Shown piece by piece: positions 1 to 12,900 of a stretch of DNA of 64,000 bases. The translations under genes and the position numbers were made by a program. The DNA is from Paragonimus westermani. Taxonomy: Eukaryota > Platyhelminthes > Trematoda > Plagiorchiida > Troglotrematidae. How positions within the stretch are numbered: the stretch's first letter is position 1; each line of letters starts with the position of its first letter. The notes beneath the pieces were generated by a model. That model was given only the letters and a program-made list of their open reading frames with translations. It searched no databases and was not told the origin of the DNA. The DNA is taken from the NCBI GenBank assembly GCA_008508345.1, contig QNGE01002372.1:30906-94905 (forward strand), written 5' to 3'.

Positions 1-1518
1 TGAGTGCATGTCTGTCGTGCAAATGAGTGTACGCGTTTGTGGTTTAGTTTTTGACATGACCTGTACGGAAGTTTGCGCAATAGGCCAACTAGCTGGCCAA
101 GCTCATTTTGTGGACACAAAAGTATGTTATAAATTAGTTAGTGGCTGGAATCGAAACTCGAAGTGCAACTTAAATCATGTATTGCCGCAATGATGTCATT
201 TGACGGGACATTCGCGCATACGGCGGTTACCTTCCGAGTGGTCTTCACATGAGGACCGTTGCGTTTACCAGAGCGATTTCTCAGTCGAAAATATGAGTTC
301 AATCTGTGCTGACCACTCTGCGGACAGCTGAAATTTCTCGATGCAACTTGTATCCTCATTTCATCGAAAATGCGAGAAAAATTTATTCCGTCATACGTCC
401 AACCTGAGATTGCGGATATCACGTGATTTTCAACCTATTAAATCAACTACAGCCTACAGGGACTTTGCTGATTTTATTTACAAAATGTGGCCTGTATTAC
501 CCGCCCGAAATCTCACAAGTGATTCTGACATTGTTGGTAGAACCTATGTTCGGGTGACTGCAGTTTCATTCACCAGCCTCCAAATGATGTTCTATCACAA
601 TCTAGGGATCGAAACATCTGGTATGTTGGCTCACCTTGTCCAGTAACATAAGATGTGGTTAAGGTGGCAAAAAAACAGAATTAATCGGATCAGCACAATG
701 CAGAAACTTCTGACTTAAAAGCATTCGTCGTTATTCCTACATCTGTGAACTACTGGATGCTCAAGGTTACTCAAAGTACGTGCGGCTGTGGACAAGGATG
801 CTTGCATAAATCGGAGTGGTACAGCTTCGGAGACAATGTAACATGTGCAAAGAATGCATGTAACTGTCAGTAACAATAGTATTCAGTTTCAAGACAACGT
901 TCGGAGTATAATATTTCTAGCAAAATACACAAAGAAGTCTGCACTTCCTTATACGACCATGACAAACCTTTCTACCAGAGTGGTAAACCATGATCTCTTT
1001 CGGTAGCGTATGTACCAGTAACATAGTTATCCACATCAACGAAAACTCACCTCCGGAATAGACCACCGCTCGTCAGTCTTGTCAGTGACCTGTGGAGGGG
1101 TAACCATTTTACACTTCTAGACAATGAATTCACCGTTCACAATTGATTGGAACAGATGGGTGTGTTGTTGTGAGGTCACGATAAGCTGCTGAGTTGAAGA
1201 TGCCACGAAGACTGAATGACAGACATGATGTGCCGACGTCACTCCATTCACCTGTCAGTCTTTGGAATCGTCTTGGCCTTCTATATCCTTTAATCACTAT
1301 ACAATCCGTTTTGCCTGATCGTAGTAACACACGTTCAGTTGTTAACCCGTACAGTTTTATTCAGCTATAGAGTTGCTTTCAGTGCGAAAACTCAAGTGGT
1401 AGGACTAAAACGGATCTGAGTGCTCAGTAAGTGATACGCTGAGGGACGATTGTGTGCCCGGAAAAAACTTGTCCAACAGTTACCGTTTTCACAACCTCGC
1501 GTTAATCAGTTGAGATAA
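1..1518. other. No supported gene; left edge
   Basis: Nothing recognisable on either strand. The missing C-terminal exons of the mannosidase were looked for here on the minus strand (FYTDSNG- and YYPVN-type segments) and not found. A short splice-bounded open piece on the minus strand (1103-1065, CCACAG to GTGAGT, 39 bases) does not match the family. Confidence 0.5.
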
Positions 1519-2097
1519 GGACATGTACTTGACCCCGATTCTAACACGTTTAATCGTCTGACAACGATGATGATATGTGATATCATGTCACTGGCCTTAG
1601 AATGGATAACCAAAAACAGACTGCCCGCCAAACTCCTGTTTAATCCGAATGAACTCATGGAAGATATTCGGAGGGAGTATGGCAATCTAATGAATCCTTT
1701 CAAACTGAACACTAACCTCATTTGATCATTACTTTCGAATTCAGAAGAACCCTTTGGATGGTCCGTTTTGAAAGAAGACACAAGACTCAAGTTTCACCCT
1801 AATTAGAGTTCACCATCATCGTTTGAAATAACGTGAATCCTGGGTGTGTATTAAGCGCTTACGCCATGTTCAGCTGATGCAGTGAAGACAGAAATTTCAG
1901 CCCAACTGAGAAGTATTGGTCACGGAGTTATCGAGTGGAATGAACAGACCGATCCTATCTATTCTCCTGTAGAAATGATCGGACAAGGTGAAAACTTCAT
2001 ACAAAGGTGTGATTGGGAGTTCAAATATGTTTATTCGATCGTGTCCATTACCTGGTTACTAGCGATGTGGTTAGCATACTGGTTTTACAAGTACTAA
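1519..2097 (+). pseudogene. Possible envelope/F-like glycoprotein relic, C-terminal part
   Basis: Two open segments in the same frame, 1519-1725 (68 codons) and about 1852-2097, are separated by stops and by a short SINE-like piece at 1761-1820. The first has amphipathic helical character. The second ends in a hydrophobic stretch of about 20 residues followed by a four-residue tail, as in membrane-anchored fusion proteins of errantivirus-type elements and baculovirus F. No gag-pol was seen beside it in the window. The similarity is one of layout rather than a firm motif match, and it could be an unrelated membrane protein remnant. It is interrupted and not expected to be functional. Confidence 0.28.
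1761..1820 (-). repeat. SINE fragment (hammerhead family), short
   Basis: About 50 bases match the middle of the SINE defined by the 25928-26175 copy: the GAGTTTCAC-like segment followed by the stem II part. The catalytic CTGANGA segment is lost. Confidence 0.5.
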
Positions 2098-3067
2098 GGT
2101 CACAGCACAAATTCTCATCCGGACGAAGTTATACACTACTGATTAGATCCGATAAGAGAGAAATTTAAATTCCGTGCTCTATTTTGAAGTAAGCTAAGCG
2201 AAGGATTTATCTGAATGGGAAAGCTACAATCAAGTGTGAGCACTGTCCAATTTGAATTGATCAAAATTATCGTAACTCTACCAAATATTGATCACACTGA
2301 ACTTTCCTTGTGCTAAGTGCATCACATATCACCGGATATAATCACTACCTATATTAAAGTGATTTTTTGTTTCTTACCGTTTACGGGAACGTGGTGAATT
2401 TAACAAGGTAAAACAGTGCTGGATGTCAATATCATTTTTACCAAGTTTTTCCAGTTGTTGCTTGTTCATTATAGTGTATCTGTATTGTTTGTGTGACGGT
2501 TTAGGCAAATCTGTTCTTTGTCGCAGTAACGCTGTTTTCTGGGAAGCCCTTGTGGATACACATGTTTTGAACGCTTTAATTCGTCAGTGTCTGATTAGCT
2601 CACATTCGAATACTGAAATAACGTTTGATGTTCTTTGATAGAATTTTGGTCTTCCTGGATACTCAGAAAAGATTCCTGCCCAGTGGCTTATTTTGACAAG
2701 TACTGAGAAGGTTTCAGATTACATCCGTTTGGCTCAGTTAAGCAGATTAAGTGAGTGGAATAAATGTGAGGTCTATGAATGTTTGCATTTTTCGGAAATG
2801 GCGTCTGTGATTAGCTAACAGGAGTGTATACCAATTACCACTCAACAAAACTTACCTTCCATGCTTATCGATAGGTTGTTGGACCAAATTTTTATATGTG
2901 CAAGATATAAGCTCGTAAAGTTTACGTTACGTGTTACATCAGGTGACTGTGTTCTTAATCTCATTATGTCGTGCAACTAATATTAGTCGAAGTTGACCAT
3001 CTCAGTACAGCTGTTAGGACTGTTTGTACAAGTGGTCATAGCCTACCTGAAGTTTTCGGTATTATAC
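2098..3067. other. No supported gene between the Env-like relic and exon 3
   Basis: AT-rich sequence with short open frames only. A minus-strand GTAAGT at about 2853 has no convincing exon before it. Probably part of intron 3 of the mannosidase gene. Confidence 0.5.
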
Positions 3068-3245
3068 CTTCTCCCTGTAATGTATATCGGATGATCAGTT
3101 CACGGCTGAATTGGAACCATCCGTCGGGGATTGGTCCTGCTGTCCATTCGGTCTCAAGCTGACCATCGCTAAAAAGACGAACAACCAAGCTAGCCCAGGA
3201 GCTGTAGTGCAAATGTACCTCCTCCACGCAATCGCCACGAAAGTA
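3068..3245 (-). CDS. MAN2B1: Lysosomal alpha-mannosidase (GH38), exon 3
   Basis: Third coding exon, residues 709-767 plus one base. The acceptor is CTGCAG, with the exon starting at 3245 in phase 0. The translated segment with VEEVHLHYSSW, RLFSDGQLETEW and GPIPDG aligns to the family's C-terminal beta domain, and the distance from SGAYVFLP in exon 2 to the conserved Trp is the same as in human MAN2B1. The 3' end is less certain. The donor GTATAA at 3067 keeps the ending LQGEG aligned with the family; another possible donor, GTAGGC at 3046, would extend the exon to 3047, also in phase 1. The conserved FYTDSNG segment that should follow is not found at lower coordinates, so the remaining roughly 230-250 residues probably lie outside the window. 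Confidence 0.88.
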
Positions 3246-6200
3246 CTGCAGAAGGAACGGAAAAACAGTAATTTCACCGGGAAAGCTATTCGAAGGAAAC
3301 GTTGAAAGATATGAATATACTTCCACTAATGACTTAAAAACTGACGAAACAACGTTCAACTTTTTGACTTGATAACTGGTATAGTTTTTTACATAACACA
3401 TCATTGATGATCCTAACGTCTAAAGCGTTAATTAGCCTGAAGAAAAAATAAAGGTGTTACTTAATTAGAAAAAAAACCGACTTGTGAAACGTGTGGATTT
3501 TCGACAAATTTGAACTTGCAACAGAAACAACATGATCAGTGGTGCGAACACTCTACAAGCTTGCAAAATTGAGAACTCAGAAATATTGATTTCGAACTTA
3601 GTTACACACCATGCCTAATGCCTCATGATTCAGGAAATCAACTGCTGTGACAGGATTTCTCAAACAGTCCACACTGGGCTCCACCATTTCTGGCTTCGTG
3701 GCTCAACTGTTAGATAGCACGCCGTATTTGGACTTGTTATTGTCACTGGTTAGAGTGGATTCGAAGTTCAACCCTACAACAACTTGTACGCGTTATAAGT
3801 TAACGAACACACCACACTTACTTCTCAAGCTGACGAATACATACTCGGCTTTGAGGGTTTTATTAATGTCTGTAGCACGGCGGAGATTGCAATTTGAAGC
3901 GATCTGGTGGCTTCCTTACCTCGATGAAGTTTTCGCTAGGAATGGATTATTCTGAAACTACTTCGATCGACCAGTCAATTCCAAGCAGCGCAGTGAAGGT
4001 GGAATTGAGAAACTACCATTCTGATGAAGCCAACTAGTTATGTGACTGTGAACTACAGCGAAATGATCGGTAGATGTGTTCGCCGAGTTCCGAGCGGAAG
4101 ACTGTAACAGATTTGTGTGATGAAATTTACCCAGTGTCTACTGGAACTCTGAAAGTGGCTTCACATGTCAGTCTTCTATCGTCTACAAGCTAAGCAATCT
4201 TATGATTAGTTTGAAATCAGATGAAAACCAACATCTAACAAGTCTTCAACTCTAATCAAATCATAACGGTGTAATTCGCGGAGCAACAGCAAAAACAGCG
4301 TGCCGGCCTAATGGGCAGTGACACCAAGTCGGAAAACATGAGAGAAGACAAGCAACATGTGAACACCAACAAACGAAGCTATATAGATAACTTTCTCCGA
4401 CGCTGTGTTTCTCCTGTCAGTTCATTTGGATGCTCCCACATCTTTAATCACACTCGTCTGTCTAATCACAATTTCCATGTCTTTTGTTCTGTGGTTAATG
4501 GTTTCGTCTTTCAAAATGGATTATGTAACCATGTTATAAAACAGCTCTCTGGGAGACACTATATGACCATCATTTCCTCGTGGTCCATTAAGACAAACGA
4601 TCGTCATAAATCTCCACAAGGATGCTATACTACTGAGTAGTGTTATAAACCACGTTGCCCGCAGGCTAGCCTGGGGTTAGAAACTGATTAGGAAATATAG
4701 TAATCGTGCACACACCTAACCAGTCACAGACTTAAAATAAATGTCATCAGAGCATTTAGTGAGAAATTGCTGGAAAACCTCATCGAAACTCTCTGGTACC
4801 TTGTCCATGGCATTGAGCTTATCCAGATGAACAAGAAGCTGTTTACCTTGCCATACTTCGGGGCAATGACAAATTGCAAAAAGAACAGATTTGCTTTGCT
4901 TTGCTCCCTAGGCTGACAGACTGACAATTATCAATTTCACCCCATTTTTCGTTGGGAAAGTGAAGGAAAAACATCATTTTAGCATTCAAAATAGCGAACC
5001 TCAGTGAACATTCTGATAGAAACACTCCCAAGCTGGTGAAGACTACCAGCTTAAGCAAGCATAAATTTAAGTTGAGCTTTACACGTGGTGGTCTCACATC
5101 CGGATCACACAATTTTACAGTCCAGTTTATTCAACCTGATATACCTTTGATGCGGACATTATGTTAGCTACCGCCTTAGCATTTTTCAAATGCTCGAGCT
5201 TTACCATGGTGGTGCCAAAGGTAGAATCATTTATATAGAGCATCCCATTCTCGACGTGCCTACGTGACCGTTTATGCGTACGTGCACTTTCTGTGGTCAT
5301 GTTTGATAAGCTTTAACCAAAATTCAGTTGTTCCACGCATAACTTATTCATAACTGTCTTTGATTCAGTTTCTTCGCTTATCAGTATTTTTATTGATTAT
5401 ATCAATACGTGTGTTTTTCTCCACTACATCTAGCAGTACCCTGTATATCATAATTCATTTTTCTGTCTAACGAACTCGATCACTGGTCGCTACAACTAAT
5501 GTGTATCCACGTGCATCACATACTCAACCTTTGGGATTGCCAACCGATTGGGGAGAGCGTCCGTCCAGAAGCAGATATTAGCGAAGACCAGAATCATTTG
5601 AAAGCGATTCCATAATGAAAGAGCCGGAGGTGCAGCTGCTCTTCCCCCGTGTTACTTTTCCAACAGAAGACGATAAACTTGTTTGCCACCAAATATGTGC
5701 AAAGGTGATTGGAAATGCAATCAGAATATTCAAATCTACTTGGTGGTCGATCTTTTACACCGTCATCTACCCAGCAACTGTTCAGCATCAAACGGCACAT
5801 GGAGCCGGGGAAGACATTTATAGTAATCTATCATAATTCAAAGCATAGACAGTTGCGTAGTGATCCAAAAGCCTGGTTCCTATGTTTGCCGCCAGAAAGA
5901 GCTTGCCGACAGATTCATCTACCCTGGAGATGTGCATTTTGCACCCTAATGACTATCGGGTAAATGGTGTCACGTGATTGTACATCCCAGTGCCCAGAAC
6001 ATTCTTCTGCCGCATCCGTCCATCATGTCTATCGTTTACTTTTGCGTTAATGGTTAGTTAGTGCGAAAGACTGATCGGTGTTTTGCAATGACCAAGAGAT
6101 AGACCATCTTTCAACTATATAAAACGTTCCTTTCCGAATTTAGGATAGACCATCAAATATGTAGCAAATTTTAAATACTGGCGCGAGTAATTCTAGTGAG

Positions 6201-9025
6201 CGTCTCCTCGGCCAGAAAGTACTCCCGGGAAAACACTAATCCTAGCCACTAGAGCTATCTGAATTAGCCCAACCGTCAGGTGTTTGCTGTCCGACTACCG
6301 AGATTCGCAATCTATTCGAAGCAACTCAAGTTATTCCGCCACGCACAACCTCAATATGGTTTTTTATGCCTCACATTACCGCATGGTAACCAAAAGATTA
6401 ATAACTTACTTTTCATGAGAATGAGTAAACCAAACGATAAACCAGATGTTGTTCGGGCATTTACAGACACCTAATACATCAGTTTCAGTCACTGAGGACA
6501 GGTTTTGGGTTAGAAGAGAGCGGCTCTATGCTGTATGGTGTGAAATCTAAAATATTCGCATGTTGGAGAAATTTTAATGTTTAATCGAGTAGGAATAAAT
6601 GGAAGACTAGATGAACAAGTGCTGTCTCTTTGGCTCGTTGACTCACATTTGACTGTTCGAGACTATGACGAACAAGTTGAGCTGGTGAGTAACAAGGGTG
6701 GATAAAAAGCACGTACCATTGACAGCAGAAGTTTGGTCAACGACATGAATCCAAATTGAGCATGGTTAGTCAAGTCCTTCAGACAAGGCTTGCTGCTAGT
6801 CCACTTCGAAAGAAAGTACTAGACCCGAGTTTCACACTTAGTATAATTTCTGAGTACTGAGTGTTCTCGTCTGAATCGGAAGCTACGCTCCGGCCCTTAT
6901 GCTTATAGGACTAGCATGTTGACCACAACTGCACTAACCTCACAACATACATGACCGAATAATCATACCTAATCGCTCACTCACAATATCGTGGGAATAC
7001 TATTCGGCTTGATCAAAGTCTACGATCAAGTGTATGTTATATCCACTTTGAAATCGTCTCGTTATTATGCCACAGGGACCTTCAACCACTGTCAACACGT
7101 GTTAATCCAGTTGAAAATGCATTCAAAAATATCAATCAATGCATTTACAAATATGTATTAGTAGAAGCGGGGGCCGGAAATTTCGTGCCAACTTTAGTTT
7201 GTATGAAATAATCCAATTATTAAATGATCGATTAAGAACAGTTCTACGTTCACAGTGACATAGATGTAAAGTGTCTTTGGGTTTTGTGTTTTGTGGTTAA
7301 TCGTACACAAGCAAAATTTCAACAAAATGTTTCCATTTACACCGTTCACAAAAAAAGCTAGGAAGCAGTTGATAACCTGAAGGAGTACGATGTGCGTCGA
7401 CTTGATTATCAATATGCGCATGTGAAATAATAGCCTGAACCTGATTTCATCCACAGTTTGAACTGACAACGCTACTGTAGAGTTAGCCCTTCTAAAGCAA
7501 TCCATCTCTAGGGGACCAGTTTCCATGTAGGACCACGTTAATTCTGCTCAGCAAACTGTCTACCAAATCATCTTACTTTAAACTGACCGGCCACGAGATT
7601 CACTCAATGTTTCCTTATTTAGAAACAACAATACTTATTTGGTCCCGAAACGATCTAAACCATAAGAGGTCTCTGCCAAGTTGATGTGTGACTAGTTGTT
7701 AAATTATCAAGATGTGAATGGCAATCAGATGAACCAGTCTGCACCCTCAGTCAGTAGAAATTCACAGCTCGCTGTACTGAAGGATGAAGCAAAATCATAA
7801 GAAACGAAGGGCGATGTCTTACACCCACACAGAAAATGAACGTGCTTTGTTTAAAAAGATTATCCGCGACCAGTGCCTGGCAGCGAGTTCAAAACGGCTG
7901 CAGTATTTATCGCCTGGTTGCATTTGTATTCTTTGAAGAACGATCTAGAGCTTTTTTCAGGATGTACAGTTTTCGCGTTGTCTTACAGGCCGAATTACTC
8001 ATGCGGATAAAGAAATAGCAAGCAACTAATGTGCACCCAAGTGCTGATAGGTGGTAGGGATGCCACACATAGTTGGTGATAGTTTCCATAATCCAATTAG
8101 CGATGCTGTCAGCTCCTTCTCGAATAGGGGCACTAAACCCAGGTTTACTACCTATCACATCTCAACAGTCAAAAATCTTCTTTGTTCAAGTCAACTATGC
8201 ATCCTAGTTCGTTTGTTTGTAAAATGACGGTGCTATTTCTTACGTTAAAGCGTCAGACTGAGCTCGACCGACTTGGTACATCTAAACGCCCACCCGGAGT
8301 AAATGTTCGGTATCGCTGAGAATATTCGATCGTGGATAACTATTGATGGTAAAGATTGAGTGAAAAGGTTACCGCCAAATCTGTCATAACTTCTGTTTTC
8401 ACAAAAAATTATTGCTCACGTGTTATACAGCTGCTCATCAGATTCCATAGTGACCAACTCCTTGGAGTTACCAGTTTTATAATCATCAGTGCACGGAGAA
8501 TGGAAAGATGCATATTAACTTAATACACAACAGTGTGAAAAGAGAACACAAAAAGTGTTCTTTCTGAATTCTTGCAGACTGGCAAACAAAAATACCGGTG
8601 GTCGGAGTGAATAGCTACGTTCCGAAACGTTTCACCACGAGATTTCCGTTGGCGTGCATCGTACTGGAATGTAAGTGTTAGGGAGAGACTACCCAAATCC
8701 AAATATATGTCCACGATCTTACCTGGGCTTGATCATTCAGCTACTATTCCGGCAGTTGTCATTGCTAACAGAAAATTACCAAGAAACGAGCCGAACATAA
8801 TAATTCGTGGAATGGAATGAAAGTTATTCAGTGCCTTGCACTCAAATCTACTCAGACCATCTTCTTCAAAGGGAATATTTCATGGACGCTTCGTGCACAG
8901 TGTTGAACATGTAATATTTATAAGTAAACATGTGATCCTTTAGGTGTTCACTTATTGGAATCTGTCTACGTGAACAGTTTTTCTTAAGAGAAGCATGAGA
9001 AATGGCTTGCCCAAAGTAAACTCAC
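3246..9025 (-). other. Intron 2 of the alpha-mannosidase gene (5.8 kb)
   Basis: Bounded by GTGAGT at 9025 and CTGCAG ending at 3246. It contains a degenerate SINE copy at about 6.8-7.0 kb. The rest (3252-6780 and 7000-9000) has only short open frames without recognisable homology, including a 70-codon plus-strand frame at 4704-4916 discussed under findings. Confidence 0.8.
6790..6985 (-). repeat. SINE copy (hammerhead family), degenerate
   Basis: Contains both the middle (AAGTACTAGACCCGAGTTTCAC) and the tRNA-like head region (GACCACAACTGCACTAACCTCA, then CATGACCGAATAATCA) in the same order and orientation as the 26 kb copy. The ribozyme core is unrecognisable. Confidence 0.65.
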
Positions 9026-9949
9026 TTGATAGGTTGGCTTCTCAAATCGCTGAAGCATATCACGTGCCTTTGGCAAGAACACGTACGCTCCCGATGACTG
9101 TGATCCACTGGTCTCTCCAAAGTAATATAACATCTCCACCATGAGAGTAAGTTTCATCCCAGTGGCCACGTGTTCAGCATGCACCATCAGTGGAATACTA
9201 TGGTTAGTTAATTGCAGACGTAGCCGCGTTGTTCGCGAAACCATGTTTGCCGCGGCACAAGATATCCTCTTTGATACTCTAGCTGTACGGAAGTCTTGCC
9301 GTTTCTTTTCCAAAGCCAAGTAGAACGTAGTGAACCCAGCTGGGACAACCGGATGGCCTGTGGAGGCCGGATTGAATGTAAGCTCGACGTTTGTCTGATT
9401 GCCAAACAGTCGACGCTCCGGTATTTCCATGGTCCGCTCACCAATTGGCAGGATTTGGTAGGGAAGCATTGGACCTTCGGGATCTCGAAGATCACGAATT
9501 ATGACCTTAACGTTGTTCATATCTTCACTTGCAATATACAGAGGAATGCGCAACCACGAGTGCCACAAACTCCATGCAACAGGATTGTATAGGAAAATAT
9601 ACACACCTCCCTGACCAGTGCTACTGAGATACGGTTTCCAGCCGTCTGTAGCGCTGCACAGACTAATGTTGAGTAGATCACAGAACACGGGCAACCTGTC
9701 ACCGGTGAATTCCGGTAAATTTGGAAGCAGGTCCATAAGCGCTTCTGCTATGACACTTTGACAAGCAATGGAGGCCTGTGACAGAGTCATAGCATAATCG
9801 TCGGCCACATGTTGTTTTTCCGTTCCGGTGACTGCATCATGATGTTGCATCACGCCCATTGCCTGTCGAAGACGATCAACCAGCAATTCATGTGGATCCT
9901 TGGATACGTGACGCCGGAAGTTGGTAATCCGATTGGAAAAGACGTTGAC
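9026..9949 (-). CDS. MAN2B1: Lysosomal alpha-mannosidase (GH38), exon 2
   Basis: Second coding exon, residues 401-708, in phase 0 at both ends. The acceptor is TTCCTGCAG just before position 9949 and the donor is GTGAGT at 9025-9020. It begins in the helical middle domain and contains QHHDAVTGT, whose H437 is the fourth zinc ligand and D438 contacts substrate in the family. The beta-rich C-terminal GH38 region follows, including the landmark SSGAYVFLP near 686-693. N-glycosylation sites are at N494, N584 and N649, as expected for a lysosomal hydrolase. Joining to exon 1 gives a linker about five residues longer than in human MAN2B1 before the HHDAV motif, so no exon need be missing between them. 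No frameshift or stop interrupts it. Confidence 0.95.
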
Positions 9950-12900
9950 CTGCAGGAATAGCGTGGAACGAGAATAAGTTTGTTTAAAATTCCATTTGAA
10001 AGACCTACTTTTTTCGCAGTGAAAACCTTTAAGTCAGAGATGCACCTAGACTCCAACTGTCAGGACAGTAAAGGTTTCATCTGATGACTCATAACAACCC
10101 TGTGAAAAAACAGAGCCACTAACGATCCTGACGTCCTTCTTCGGCAGTTAACCGCCCACTGTACACCCGGAAAAGACAATGGTCGAGGCTTACGGGGGGT
10201 ACAAAGCGAGCCCAGCAAACAAATGACCAGAGACCATACCCTCAGTAGTTACTCGAGGTTATGTGTCATGATACTGGGTGGTCTGATTTGGTACACAGCA
10301 AGTCCCACTTTAGGTCACAGTGTGAAGTCCGTAGGGGATAGTCATGTGCGATAGACCCTCAGATTGTTCGTGACTGTTGGTCTAAGAGTGCTAACAAGGA
10401 ACTGGCTATGAACAAAAGATGAGCTGATTCTTTTGCAGCTCTTGTGGAGTTAATCATACCGTTTTTCGATAGAACCTCTGTCATTAGGCCGTGGTTTTCC
10501 ATGTCATAATCGGGAGGTAGCTTACCTTATTGAAAGTAAGCCCAGAGTCAAGTCAGTTGGACTGGCATCTGTCTGGTTCCCTACTGACGGCGTAGTTTTG
10601 AGAGGATGACTCATCGTTTCGTGGGTTGGTTTGAATTATAACCAAGGAGTATCAAAGGCCTACTATCACACTCTTTATTTAGAGTAAAATCAACTTATTT
10701 AACATGCTGCTTGACTCAGAATGAGATGAATTTCATTTACATAAGGGTGCTCATTACAAGGTGATTCCAGGTTTAATGGAAATAATCGGTCTAGAGATAA
10801 TCCTGATTCAAAAGAATGGATTTATGTCTATTCGTGCCCGTGGCTGTGGAACTTTGGAAAGTGGTCAAGGGAAAAACGACTTTGGCCAAGATTATTGCCC
10901 TGATAAGTTTGGTAAGTTTGGACAGGCTCAGCAAAGTTGTTACAAAATTCAGAAGCATATTGACTACGACCTTTAAAAAAAAGTCGACGGGATAGCTTGA
11001 GGAGCTGAGGCCAGAGAAATCAAACAGACAAATGTTCAAACTGACTGATATTCTTAATGAGCCTTGTAGCTGATATTCATCATGAAACCACCACCAACAG
11101 CGAGTTGTTTTAGCCACTCTAGTTTGGTGATGACCCAACAATTACACTGCTTATAAGGTTCGAGTGAGAGAGATCCACGCGGGTCACATATGGTGTGATT
11201 ATTGAATTTGTGCGAGCTAAGTACCACAAGCAACCCTGTCCAGTGTTTTGTCTAGGCGAGAACTGTGCGTCACCGTCAATTTATTGCTTAAACAAAAAAA
11301 CAGGAGAGTTTAGAATTGTTCAACTAGTCTGGACGGGACGAGAAAGTACATGTGTAAATGGTTCTTGACACTTTTAAGTGTAGTTGCTCCTTTTTAAATA
11401 TTGATTGTGTAGATGGTCTTCATTGAACGCTGATAACTTTTCGATTGACTGATCATCTCACCAGGCTACAAAGCCATCAAAATTTCCCATGAGCTTACAC
11501 TGTACAGAGTGAAAAACGGTATAAGAAATAAAAGTTGTTTTGAGAACAAAACAATGTTTCTGTTCTCTTCTATCGATATCGGTTTTATCTGTCATGGTTA
11601 TGGTCAACGAAAAAAAACTCCACTTTTTGTATAACATACAGTAGCTTCCTTGTTTTTGGAATTGTTAGCTCGTTGCTGGCATAATTGTCACACCTCTCAA
11701 ATCACTAGTCTTAAGTGCAAGTCCGTTTATAGTTCAGTGGTTCTCATTCTTTCAAGGTTCTTTGATATGAAATTTAAGCAATGCAACAGGTCAGGGCGAA
11801 AGGTTATTGTTAGATGACGGAACTCTACCAAATTCACTAAAACATTCTTGAAACTTGTATGAGCTATCACGTCATTTCGATGACCTATTTCAAGAGTTTT
11901 CTTCTGTGTTTCCACTAACCGCATCCTTTTAGCCAAAAGTGCTGAACTCACACAGTAAATACGAATTTTTAAATAAAATGGACACTTCTCGTGACAAAAA
12001 TACGGAGCTTTTCAATGTTTTATGAGAAACTTGAATGCAATCGTTCGTCTGTGCCCGTTTTTCTTATGCAAATAGCCTGAGCCATTACAGGTTATAAGAA
12101 CAAACGATTACTCCGCATCCGTTTTCTGTCAAATATTTTATGGAAAATATTCAAGGATTAACCATGACAAACTCCAAGATCACGTCAGTGTCGCACGTAA
12201 GTTGCATTCTTTGACCGTACCTGAAAGAGGAACATGAGGCAGGTGCATTCGAAAAACGTTAAATCAGGACGCAAACATACTGTGCCCAAGGCGCACTAAA
12301 ATCGATATTTTGAGTGCTGACGAGCAGGTTTGTTGGAGTCACGCAGAAAAAATTAATGAAAACTGGGCAATTTTGGGCCGCTGGATAACAGTTCTAATGA
12401 GTAAAAAAATCTTTGGTTTCGCACTGGAGAGACGTACTCATAGGCAAGATTCCAACACGACTACATGGGGTAAAACTACATTGACAGCTGATTCGTGAAA
12501 AATCCATCCTCTCACAATTATCAGTAGAGTAGGAAAAACTTAATATAATTTAGCAGACAGAAATGCTGTTTTTGGAATGATGCCTAATGATCTGAAGAGT
12601 ACCTTGCAATCGAACTGGACGCTTTACTCATATTGATCACCGAAGGCGAATAAGGGTTCATGTAAAAATGTCCCTCGTTAAGTGTTCGATAAGTCCTATG
12701 ATCAGTTTTATCAATCACGATTAGGTTTAGCTCCGTATTAAGTAGTTAGCAATTAACGTCTCGCATACAACTCAACCGGTAGCACATCAAAGAGAAGGCC
12801 AATGCTAATTAACCAGTGATGGGTTAGAACACTTTCTAGGCGCAAGACACGAGGAACATTTCTACTTCCCACAATAGGGACAAAGATCATTCTTATACCA

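Noticed and set aside
1065..1103. A 39-base minus-strand micro-exon between CCACAG and GTGAGT as the next mannosidase exon
   Set aside because: None of its frames resembles the FYTDSNG or YYPVN region expected after exon 3.
1130..1330. Minus-strand 66-codon frame as a mannosidase exon
   Set aside because: No similarity to the family's C-terminal domain in sequence or order.
3647..3955. 102-codon plus-strand frame in intron 2
   Set aside because: No domain or splice context. Looks like a chance frame.
7194..7526. 110-codon minus-strand frame
   Set aside because: No recognisable motif; hydrophobic bias follows the base composition. Inside a verified intron.
9141..9592. Plus-strand frames across mannosidase exon 2
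   Set aside because: Shadows of the real minus-strand coding sequence.
12312..12345. CTGACGAG on the plus strand as a possible ribozyme
   Set aside because: No GAAA box or pairing partner at the right distance.
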